Origin: Bacteroidales bacterium UBA4788
GTDB taxonomy: Bacteria > Bacteroidota > Bacteroidia > Bacteroidales > VadinHA17
Direction: 5' to 3'
Assembly: GCA_002402965.1 (NCBI GenBank)
Contig: DHGW01000049.1
Span: 28,316 to 92,315, forward strand
DNA: 64,000 nucleotides
How positions within the stretch are numbered: the first letter of the stretch is position 1; every line of letters starts with the position of its first letter. The position numbers were made by a program, and so were the translations under genes. The notes beneath the pieces were generated by a model, which was not told where the DNA came from, made no database searches, and worked only from the letters and a program-made list of their open reading frames with translations. Below, piece after piece: positions 56,164 through 63,155 of the stretch.

Positions 56164-56309
56164 AAATAATTTTCATTTGATCGAACAGATTTTTCAAGGT
56201 TCTGATTAATACCTCCGGATACCTGACTTCTCAAACGATTAAAACTCCTGAAATTGTTTCTACCCTATCTGGTGTCAGCCCAAATTTTACGATTTTATAC
56301 TACCTATAT

Positions 56310-56327
56310 TATGAACATATGTTCATA
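56310..56327 (+). promoter_or_regulatory. Perfect palindromic operator, ArsR/SmtB-like, before the DUF89-Hdr operon
   Basis: TATGAACATATGTTCATA is a perfect 18-base palindrome. Its core TGAACATATGTTCA recurs at 60464-60477. It overlaps the -7 element TATATTTG (56326-56333), so a bound protein would block RNA polymerase. The sequence is of the type bound by SmtB/ArsR metal or thiol sensors; no such gene is in the window. Confidence 0.7.
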
Positions 56328-56333
56328 TATTTG
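56326..56333 (+). promoter_or_regulatory. -7 element (TATATTTG) of the DUF89-Hdr operon
   Basis: TATATTTG begins at the base after the palindrome core TGAACATATGTTCA and lies 41 bases before the ATG at 56375. Confidence 0.6.
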
Positions 56334-56374
56334 TATGGATTTTATTACCTGTTTCTCTTATTTAGAATAGACAT

Positions 56375-57247
56375 ATGATATCTGATTATCGCTGCATATA
56401 CTGCCTTATGAAGTCCTACGGGAACAGGCTTGAAAAAGCTGAAATCCCGGTAGCTGCCAAGGAGCAGTTCACACATGGCATGCTGAAGATTCTGAATGAG
56501 AAATGGTACGGCATCTCCGCTCCGGAATGCGCCCGTGATATTCAGAGCCTCTACAGGTCGGTCCTCGATGATCCTGACCCTTACAGCGATGTCAAGCGTG
56601 ACAGCAATGATACAGTCCTGGCGATGTATAATGATCTTGATGATCTTGTAAAGAACTCTGACGACCCGTTCATTACTGCAATGAAACTGGCGATAGCCGG
56701 CAATATAATCGACTTTGCGGTACATGATCATTGTGATCTGCATGGAACTGTGGATAAGGTACTTAACTCCGGCTTTGCCGTTGATCATACCCTTCAGTTG
56801 AGAGAAGCGCTGAGTAAGGCGACGAAGGTGCTGTATATCGGGGACAATGCAGGTGAGATAGTCTTTGACAAGCTTCTCGTCAGTGAAATTGCACATCGGG
56901 GACTCACTTTCTCCGTGAGAGGGGCCCCGGCCATCAATGACGCCACAATGGAAGATGCCGAATATGTTGGAATGACCGGATTGACAAGAGTGATCTCGAG
57001 CGGATACGATGCCCCTACAACAATTGTCACAAGATCAGGTGACGAATTCCGGCATTGCTATGAGGAGGCTGATGTGATTATCTCAAAAGGACAGGGTAAT
57101 CTGGAAGGACTGATAGGGGAGCATGACCGTCGTATCTTCTTCCTGCTAATGGTCAAATGCGATGTAATTGCAGAATATCTGGGGGTAAAGAAGGGCAGTT
57201 ATGTCGCTTACAATGATGTGATCGCGAAAAAGATACAGAATAATTAA
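56375..57247 (+). CDS. DUF89/ARMT1-like metal-dependent phosphatase
   Basis: A 290-residue DUF89 protein of the short prokaryotic type that starts with a CxxC (C7, C10: RCIYC). Family segments are KVLYIGDNAGEIVFDKLLVSEI with the metal-binding Asp/Asn, VRGAPAINDATMEDAEY and ADVIISKGQGNLEGL. DUF89 enzymes are metal-dependent damage-control phosphatases acting on sugar or cofactor phosphates. It is first in an apparent operon with a radical SAM protein (six bases downstream) and hdrC/hdrB-like genes. Confidence 0.87.
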   Translation: MISDYRCIYCLMKSYGNRLEKAEIPVAAKEQFTHGMLKILNEKWYGISAPECARDIQSLYRSVLDDPDPYSDVKRDSNDTVLAMYNDLDDLVKNSDDPFITAMKLAIAGNIIDFAVHDHCDLHGTVDKVLNSGFAVDHTLQLREALSKATKVLYIGDNAGEIVFDKLLVSEIAHRGLTFSVRGAPAINDATMEDAEYVGMTGLTRVISSGYDAPTTIVTRSGDEFRHCYEEADVIISKGQGNLEGLIGEHDRRIFFLLMVKCDVIAEYLGVKKGSYVAYNDVIAKKIQNN

Positions 57248-57253
57248 GGCATT

Positions 57254-58195
57254 ATGATAAGTTTTGGCCCGGTTCCCTCCCGGCGGCTTGGGAAAAGTCT
57301 CGGAATAAACAATATTATCAGACCCAAAGTCTGCTCGTACAATTGTATCTATTGCCAGGTTGGAAAGACAAGACGTCCGGGTCTGACCCGGCAGTCGTTC
57401 TTCACTCCTGAACAGATATTCCGTGAAGTGACGGAGCATCTGAAAAAGCTCAAATCAAAGGACCGGCCTGATTACATGACATTTGTCTCTAACGGTGAAC
57501 CTACTCTGGATATCAATCTCGGGAGGTCGATAGAGTTGCTTAAGGGACTGGGTATACCCATAGCAGCCATCACCAACTCATCTATGCTGCCGGACCCTGA
57601 CGTTCGTCATGAACTCATGCAGGCTGACTGGGTCTCACTCAAGGTTGACGCCGCTGATGCTGACAGCTGGAGGAAGGTGAATCGCCCGGCAGAGGGGTTG
57701 AGATTTGAAACACTGCTGGAAGGGTTAAAACTCTTTGCAGGCGAATACAAAGGCGACCTGAGGACGGAGACCCTTCTCTGCAAAGGGATAAACGACAGCC
57801 AGGAAAACCTTTCAGGTGTTGCTGAAATAATCAGCTCCCTGGCACCGGGCAGAGCATACATCTCCATACCCATCAGGCCTCCTGCTGAAAATAGTGTGAT
57901 GCCGCCTGACCTGGAGACAATGAACCTTGCCTGGCAGATTTTCAGGGAAGCCGGCATCGAAACCGAACTGCTGACAGGCTTTGAGGGGATTGACACCGGT
58001 TTTACCGGCAATATTTATGAAGACATTCTCAACATAACTGCTGTTCACCCCCTCAGGGAAGATGCTCTCATGGAGCTGCTCGCGAAGAGCGGGGCAAATT
58101 TCAGCATAGTAGAGTCGCTTCTCAGCCAGAGGCTTATCAGACGCACTCTCTACCAGGGAAAGAAATTTTACCTGCGCGACTTCCAGATAAAGTAA
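57254..58195 (+). CDS. Radical SAM protein (COG0731 type)
   Basis: A 313-residue radical SAM enzyme. The cluster motif is C27-SYN-C31-IY-C34 after the typical start MISFGPVPSRRLGKSLGINN, which marks the COG0731 wyosine-related group. Later segments include YMTFVSNGEPTLDINLG and WVSLKVDAADADSWRKVNRP. The C-terminal ~70 residues look like a small winged helix. Substrate unknown; wyosine synthesis is not expected in a bacterium. It sits between DUF89 and the Hdr genes. Confidence 0.85.
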   Translation: MISFGPVPSRRLGKSLGINNIIRPKVCSYNCIYCQVGKTRRPGLTRQSFFTPEQIFREVTEHLKKLKSKDRPDYMTFVSNGEPTLDINLGRSIELLKGLGIPIAAITNSSMLPDPDVRHELMQADWVSLKVDAADADSWRKVNRPAEGLRFETLLEGLKLFAGEYKGDLRTETLLCKGINDSQENLSGVAEIISSLAPGRAYISIPIRPPAENSVMPPDLETMNLAWQIFREAGIETELLTGFEGIDTGFTGNIYEDILNITAVHPLREDALMELLAKSGANFSIVESLLSQRLIRRTLYQGKKFYLRDFQIK

Positions 58196-58234
58196 TCGTA
58201 ACAATGATTAGTAAACCTCTTATGACTGACTGAT

Positions 58235-58924
58235 ATGGGTGATCTGTACAGGGAACTTGAAAAGGATATAAGGTACCGCGAGGGGCTGAATGCCTGCATA
58301 AACTGCGGTATATGCACTTCTGTCTGTCCTGCAGCCGAGGTCAGTGATTATGACCCGAGAATGGTTGTGGATACTGTGCAGCAGAAGGATGAAAATCTCC
58401 TGAGAGATCTTTTAATGAGCGACACCATATGGAGATGCGGTGAGTGTCTCTCATGCAAGACAAGATGCCCCAGAGGGAATGTGCCATGCTATATCATCCA
58501 GTCGCTCAGGGCACTATCTATCGAGACAGGCCTTTTTGCCGAGAGCAGGGAGGGACGCAAACAGCTGGTGGTAAAACGCACAGTAGGAGATCATATTCTG
58601 AAGTACGGATACTGTGTCTATATAGACGAAGTCAAAAATGAATGGTATCCGGAGCAGGGCCCGGTATGGGAATGGCTCAGGGAGAACAGGAAAGAGACCC
58701 TTGAGCGGTTCAATACCAGCTACGGAAAAGACCAGGCCGGAACATTAAGGAATACGGCACAGGAGTCACTTGATGACCTGAGAAAAATATTTGACGAGAC
58801 AGGCGGGACAGCCCGCTTTAAAAAAATTGAAGAATTCTCTGCTAAAAAGGCAGCTGAGGCAGGCAAGGAATTTACAGGAGACAGGGATGAATACTTTAAT
58901 ATGCTGAACAATGGCGAAGAGTAG
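58235..58924 (+). CDS. HdrC-like ferredoxin subunit
   Basis: A 229-residue protein with two [4Fe-4S] motifs, C21-C24-C27-C31 (CINCGICTSVCP) and C68-C71-C74-C78 (CGECLSCKTRCP), in the arrangement of heterodisulfide reductase subunit C. The helical C-terminal half is longer than in archaeal HdrC. It overlaps the hdrB-like gene by 14 bases. It should relay electrons between HdrA-type flavoproteins and HdrB. Confidence 0.88.
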   Translation: MGDLYRELEKDIRYREGLNACINCGICTSVCPAAEVSDYDPRMVVDTVQQKDENLLRDLLMSDTIWRCGECLSCKTRCPRGNVPCYIIQSLRALSIETGLFAESREGRKQLVVKRTVGDHILKYGYCVYIDEVKNEWYPEQGPVWEWLRENRKETLERFNTSYGKDQAGTLRNTAQESLDDLRKIFDETGGTARFKKIEEFSAKKAAEAGKEFTGDRDEYFNMLNNGEE

Positions 58925-59981
58925 GAAAAATGAGATCTGGGAGGCTTACCAGAAAGAAATAGCCGAAGACCATTATTATTTTGCAAGGAGCTGCATCAGG
59001 CAGAACTTTTTTCCTGCTGCCGAGGGGTTGTACCTGAAGATACTGCAGGATGAACTCGGACTTGATGTTTTCGATGATCCGCGGCAGACATCATGTACCG
59101 GCATTGCGTATCATTCAGGCGTGCTTCCGTTTGAAACCATCATGACTGTGGTTGCCCGCCAGTTTGCCCTGATGAATGAAGCGGGCTATAAAAACTTCGT
59201 TGTCTCCTGCGTGACATCATTTGGAATATACGTTGAGGTACTCGAGACCTGGAAACATAACCCCGATATTGAAAAGAGAGCTCATGAGGCACTGTTCAAT
59301 GCAACCGGAAAAACCTTTGAGATACCTGAAAACCTGGTTCATGCCAGTGATGTGATTTACAAATACAGGGATAAGCTGGGTGAAAAAATCGGGAGACGGC
59401 TGGTTAATGCCTCAACGGGTGAGCCGCTGAAGGTAGTAGACCATATCGGTTGCCACTATGCCAAGATTTTTCCGGAAAAGGGGATAGGAGGGGCCGAGTT
59501 TCCTTATGTGCTGGCAGGACTTATCGACTCATGGGGAGGAGACCAGGTTGATTACCCCGAGCGCAGGCACTGCTGCGGATTTGGATTCAGACAGTATTTA
59601 ATCAAGTCGAACAGGGGCTATTCAGTGGCTAATTCAAAAAAGAAATTTGATTCCATGGAGCCCTTCAAGCCTGATTTGATCATCGCCAATTGTCCGGGTT
59701 GTACATATTTCTTGGACCGCTGGCAATATGTAATTGCAGAAATGGAGGGTAAAACCTATGGTGCAGATGGTTACGGCATACCAGTCCTCACATACGAAGA
59801 ACTGGCGGGTCTTCTGCTGGGTTATGATCCCTGGGATATAGGTTTACAAACCCATGAGGTGGCCGTTGAACCATTGCTTGATAAACTGGGGATCAGTTAT
59901 AATCCCGAAACCAAATATGACGGGCTCAACGGCATGAAACTGAAAGTGCCGGAAAATCCTGCATGTCTGAAAATATGCTGA
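58911..59981 (+). CDS. HdrB-like heterodisulfide reductase subunit
   Basis: A 356-residue HdrB homologue. The C-terminal CCG domain is complete: C181, then CC at 221-222, then C261 and C264 (NCPGC). The N-terminal CCG counterpart keeps only C62 and C100, so probably one non-cubane cluster remains. HdrB reduces disulfides or similar substrates in methanogens; in bacteria the substrate is mostly unknown. With HdrC it could pair with the HdrA encoded at 63156-64000. Confidence 0.87.
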   Translation: MAKSRKNEIWEAYQKEIAEDHYYFARSCIRQNFFPAAEGLYLKILQDELGLDVFDDPRQTSCTGIAYHSGVLPFETIMTVVARQFALMNEAGYKNFVVSCVTSFGIYVEVLETWKHNPDIEKRAHEALFNATGKTFEIPENLVHASDVIYKYRDKLGEKIGRRLVNASTGEPLKVVDHIGCHYAKIFPEKGIGGAEFPYVLAGLIDSWGGDQVDYPERRHCCGFGFRQYLIKSNRGYSVANSKKKFDSMEPFKPDLIIANCPGCTYFLDRWQYVIAEMEGKTYGADGYGIPVLTYEELAGLLLGYDPWDIGLQTHEVAVEPLLDKLGISYNPETKYDGLNGMKLKVPENPACLKIC

Positions 59982-60057
59982 TCTCCCGGCACTGAAAGAA
60001 CTGATCTTAAGCTGATCGCATTAAAGTCTTCTGACCGATCAGGCCAGATCTCTTTTT

Positions 60058-60402
60058 CTACTCTTTCCCCAACTCGCTGAGCCGTTTTTCAATATTTTTC
60101 TGTTGGTTACTCAGATATTCGATCTGCGATTTCAACATTTTGATCTCCTCATCTTTGTTTATTGCCGGCATAGCGGCAGGGAATCCCGGAGCATATCCCT
60201 GTCCGAAAAAGTTCTGGCCTCTTCCTGCCATAAAACCCTGTCCGCGTCCCATGCCGCGTCCGTAACCTGACCGGCCTCCGCGGCCCATACCTCTACCCGG
60301 ACCTTTTGTATATCCGGGTGAGTCAAATCCATAGCAATAACCCATTGCCCTTCCGGTTCCGGGACCCATTCCCGAAGGTCCGGTGCGATCTCCTATTGGC
60401 AT
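60058..60402 (-). CDS. DUF5320 Gly/Arg-rich protein
   Basis: A 114-residue protein. It starts MPIGDRTGPSGMGPGTGRAMGYC, the DUF5320 hallmark, continues with a long Gly/Arg/Met-rich part (about 30-80), and ends in a coiled coil (EEIKMLKSQIEYLSNQQKNIEKRLSELG). Such proteins are common in anaerobes near iron-sulfur and NifX/NifB-type genes. Function unknown. Its promoter carries the same palindrome as the Hdr operon. Confidence 0.85.
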   Translation of the reverse strand: MPIGDRTGPSGMGPGTGRAMGYCYGFDSPGYTKGPGRGMGRGGRSGYGRGMGRGQGFMAGRGQNFFGQGYAPGFPAAMPAINKDEEIKMLKSQIEYLSNQQKNIEKRLSELGKE

Positions 60403-60445
60403 AACTGTTTATAATTTAAGTTAGACATTCAATGCTTTTGGCATT

Positions 60446-60453
60446 CAAATATA
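60446..60453 (-). promoter_or_regulatory. -7 element (TATATTTG) of the DUF5320 gene
   Basis: TATATTTG on the minus strand, 43 bases before the ATG. The palindrome core ends exactly 10 bases upstream of it. Confidence 0.6.
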
Positions 60454-60463
60454 GTAATAAAAA

Positions 60464-60477
60464 TGAACATATGTTCA
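60464..60477 (-). promoter_or_regulatory. Palindromic operator TGAACATATGTTCA before DUF5320
   Basis: A perfect 14-base palindrome identical to the core at 56312-56325. It lies 10 bases, one helical turn, further from its -7 box than the other copy. Probably bound by the same SmtB/ArsR-like regulator. Confidence 0.7.
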
Positions 60478-60528
60478 CTTCAATGATGTTTTTTTGAGAA
60501 AATGCCGTAATAATTATTACCCCTGGTT

Positions 60529-61308
60529 TCAGAATGAGAGGATATCTCCGGTCATGACGGGCCTGGCATTAAAGGTGGTACGGAACCTTTCAAGTGCAGG
60601 TCCGGATGTGCAATGGGAGGGGAGAATATGCGTCACATCCATGGTCCTGAGGTACTTTACGGTTTCGTCTGTCTGGAGGTCATCCTCTTTCAGATGGAAT
60701 CCGCCCATAATGCCATATATTTCATCAATTCCGGTAATTGCAGATGCATGTTTCATTGTATTGACTATTCCGGCATGACCGCACCCTGTAATAATAAAGA
60801 GACCCTGAGGGAGAGTAACTACAAGTGCGCTGTCATCTTTTACAAAATCCGGCGTGCCGTCTTCAAGAACGAATGATGTCAGTTTTGATTCAAAGGATAT
60901 AATTTTTGGAATCTCTCCGGCAAAAACGATCGATTCACTTATCCTGAAAGGTTCCCCTGATGTTATCAGGTTGAATTTCTCTGCTATTTCTTCCCTGGAG
61001 TATTTTAAACTGATATACGAGTGGTCGCTTTGCCGGTATCGCCTGACGAAGCATCCGGGATGACACAGCAGGGTACCGCCGCTGAGATGCTCCAGCCCGT
61101 TGCCGTGATCAAAATGGCCGTGACTAAGGATAATCAGATCAATCTCCTTCAGGCTGACTCCCATTATGGCAGCATTTCTAAGGAAGAGGTCGCTCTGGCC
61201 GGTGTCAAACAGGATTCTTTTTCCGTCAGTTTCGATCAGGTATGACAGTCCGTGTTCGGCACCGGTAAGCGGGCCGGAAGTATTTTCGGTAAGGACTGAT
61301 ATTGTCAT
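60529..61308 (-). CDS. Metallo-beta-lactamase fold hydrolase (COG1237 type)
   Basis: A 259-residue MBL-fold protein. The metal motif is SHGHFDHGNG (HxHxDH), with later ligands in GCGHAGIVNTMKHA and GGFHL. It matches the COG1237 group, some members of which are called dihydropterin-aminobenzene phosphate synthase-like. It overlaps the DUF134 gene by four bases (ATGA) and is cotranscribed with it. Substrate unknown. Confidence 0.87.
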   Translation of the reverse strand: MTISVLTENTSGPLTGAEHGLSYLIETDGKRILFDTGQSDLFLRNAAIMGVSLKEIDLIILSHGHFDHGNGLEHLSGGTLLCHPGCFVRRYRQSDHSYISLKYSREEIAEKFNLITSGEPFRISESIVFAGEIPKIISFESKLTSFVLEDGTPDFVKDDSALVVTLPQGLFIITGCGHAGIVNTMKHASAITGIDEIYGIMGGFHLKEDDLQTDETVKYLRTMDVTHILPSHCTSGPALERFRTTFNARPVMTGDILSF

Positions 61309-61742
61309 TTCCCGGGTTCGGAATTGTCTTGTGAAATCTCATTCTGCCCGTCAATTCTGATGATGTCATCAGAATTGCACTTGTCACAGTTCTCTTCAGG
61401 AGTGGGTGAGACTATTGTCTCGTGGCAGCTGTTGCACCTGTACCAGAAATCGCCGGCAATGAAGGTCCCTCCACGGATTACAATTGCTTTCCCCTCTACA
61501 AAGGCTTTTGCCACGTTCTTGCGGGCTTTGTCATAGAGCCTGGTAAAGGTAGGGCGGGAGATGTTCATCTTCTTTGCAGCCTCCTCCTGGGTGAGGTTTT
61601 CGTAATCAGCCAGGCGCAAGGCCTCGTACTCTTCTATTGACATGACAACAGACTCCAGCTCCCTCATAGGCAAGCCGAAAGGCTTGTATCCCTCCATCCG
61701 GGGTGGACCCTCGATTCTCCTGTACCTTCTCCTGTTCGGCAT
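61305..61742 (-). CDS. DUF134 DNA-binding protein with C-terminal zinc ribbon
   Basis: A 145-residue predicted regulator. It starts MPNRRRYRRIEGPPRMEGYKPFG, the DUF134 pattern, with a sigma-like helix-turn-helix at about 50-72 (LTQEEAAKKMNISRPTFTRLY). C103, C106, C119 and C122 then form a zinc-ribbon- or rubredoxin-like knuckle. It might sense metal or redox state. It may regulate the neighbouring genes, but its own operator is not known. The start at 61742 is preferred to one nine codons upstream. Confidence 0.85.
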   Translation of the reverse strand: MPNRRRYRRIEGPPRMEGYKPFGLPMRELESVVMSIEEYEALRLADYENLTQEEAAKKMNISRPTFTRLYDKARKNVAKAFVEGKAIVIRGGTFIAGDFWYRCNSCHETIVSPTPEENCDKCNSDDIIRIDGQNEISQDNSEPGK

Positions 61743-61819
61743 AATGAAATTACTATCACTGCAGGTCAATTTTCAACTTGCGGAAACAAAAAAAGACTAC
61801 CCCAAATTTAGCAACTAAT

Positions 61820-62866
61820 TCAGTTTTTCTTTATCGCATCAAAATACATTGCGAAGGAGCGATAGAGAAAATGTGTCCATTTTCCGAAAGGAACAATGAC
61901 AAGAGCCCATTGCACCAGGATGATCATGTGAGCCAGGTAAAGCCAGATGTTATTCTGAAGGATATCCAGATCAATGAACAATCTCACGGCAAAGGCTGAC
62001 AGTCCCATCATGAAGAGCCAGGCGACGAACATCCAGTCAGATGGTTGCGATTTCCTGCTCATCTCCCTTTTCTTACTGATGCGTTCGCTTACGAAGATCA
62101 CGGTGACTGTGAAAATTATGATACTGACAACATAACCGAGAACTGTGACAAAAGTGCTTTCGCTTGAGAACCAGTCGAGAAAGACTGTGGTAAACAGCAG
62201 CCCAAGATATCCGAACACAAGTATCAGGTGCTCAAACCATCTCACCTGGCTGTCGTCACATCCAAGGGTTCGCTTCTGCGTGAACATATGCACTAAAAGG
62301 TCTCGCAGCCCGGTTACATAGCTTTTAAACGGCACCTTGATTCCTGGTTTGAGAATGATAAAGTTCCACATGCGTATCAGGTTTGGCAGGAGGATGACCG
62401 CAAAGACTGTGGCTATAGCAACCATCTCGAATATATGGCCTGTATGCATTATCTTTTCGAGGTCGAAATGTTCATAGAGAGCATAAGCTATCACAGCCAG
62501 GGCTGTCAGAGTCATTGCTGTAATGGATGCAGGCAGTGACCGGTAAAGCAGTCCTGACAGCCCGGTCCAGTCATAAACCGAGGTGAGCCATCTCCTGAGA
62601 GACATCATCAGCTCGCCCGGCTCGGCCTCCTGGGGACAGTGTTTTGTACACTCACCGCAATAATAACAGAGCCATGGCTTGAGGGAACTCTTTATATCAT
62701 CCTCCAGTCCGAGTACGCTGTACCTTATCATCTCGCGGGGGAATGAGTCCTCCTCTGTGGAAAGTGAACAGACGGCCGTGCATGTGCCGCAATTGTAGCA
62801 TGCATTGAAATCAAATGCGCCAAATTTTGATAGTTCCTTGCTGAACCCTGTATTTATTGATGCCAT
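61820..62866 (-). CDS. HdrC-like ferredoxin fused to membrane cytochrome-type domain (QmoC-like)
   Basis: A 348-residue protein. The N-terminal part has two [4Fe-4S] motifs, C23-C26-C29-C33 and C67-C70-C73-C77. After it, about six membrane helices resemble the NarI/HdrE-type b-cytochrome region; His residues in the helices (for example HIFEM, RWFEHL, AHMIIL) are candidate heme ligands. The layout is that of QmoC and HdrC-HdrE fusions, which connect the quinone pool to soluble HdrA-type proteins. Its start overlaps the preceding small gene by one base. Confidence 0.86.
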   Translation of the reverse strand: MASINTGFSKELSKFGAFDFNACYNCGTCTAVCSLSTEEDSFPREMIRYSVLGLEDDIKSSLKPWLCYYCGECTKHCPQEAEPGELMMSLRRWLTSVYDWTGLSGLLYRSLPASITAMTLTALAVIAYALYEHFDLEKIMHTGHIFEMVAIATVFAVILLPNLIRMWNFIILKPGIKVPFKSYVTGLRDLLVHMFTQKRTLGCDDSQVRWFEHLILVFGYLGLLFTTVFLDWFSSESTFVTVLGYVVSIIIFTVTVIFVSERISKKREMSRKSQPSDWMFVAWLFMMGLSAFAVRLFIDLDILQNNIWLYLAHMIILVQWALVIVPFGKWTHFLYRSFAMYFDAIKKN

Positions 62867-63144
62867 TACTGTTTTAATTTGTAGGAATAGTATTCATCCA
62901 TGTCGTCAATCTGGCCGGTTTGGACAAAGCCGTATTTTATGAGAGTCATAAGAAAAAAGACAACATCACTTTTAGGCATACCCAGTTTCTGCGCCAGCTG
63001 ATCGATGGTCATCTCGCCATCCCTGAGTGATTCAAGTATTGACTTTTTTACCCTGGTGAAGTTTTTCAGGTTTTCCTTCACTGCTTCCGGCACCTCTCTC
63101 TTTTCCCTGAGGTATTTGTGTGTTTTACCCTTTTCTACTTCCAT
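62866..63144 (-). CDS. Small winged-helix-like protein between Hdr genes
   Basis: A 92-residue protein. SILESLRDGEMTIDQLAQKLGMPKSDVVFFLMTLIKYGFVQTGQID reads as a winged helix: a helix-turn-helix followed by a short wing. There is no metal-binding cysteine cluster. It is 11 bases from the HdrA gene and overlaps the QmoC-like gene by one base, so it is part of the operon. It may be a regulator, or a structural adapter of the complex, as winged-helix modules sometimes are. Confidence 0.75.
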   Translation of the reverse strand: MEVEKGKTHKYLREKREVPEAVKENLKNFTRVKKSILESLRDGEMTIDQLAQKLGMPKSDVVFFLMTLIKYGFVQTGQIDDMDEYYSYKLKQ

Positions 63145-63155
63145 TGATTTGTTAT

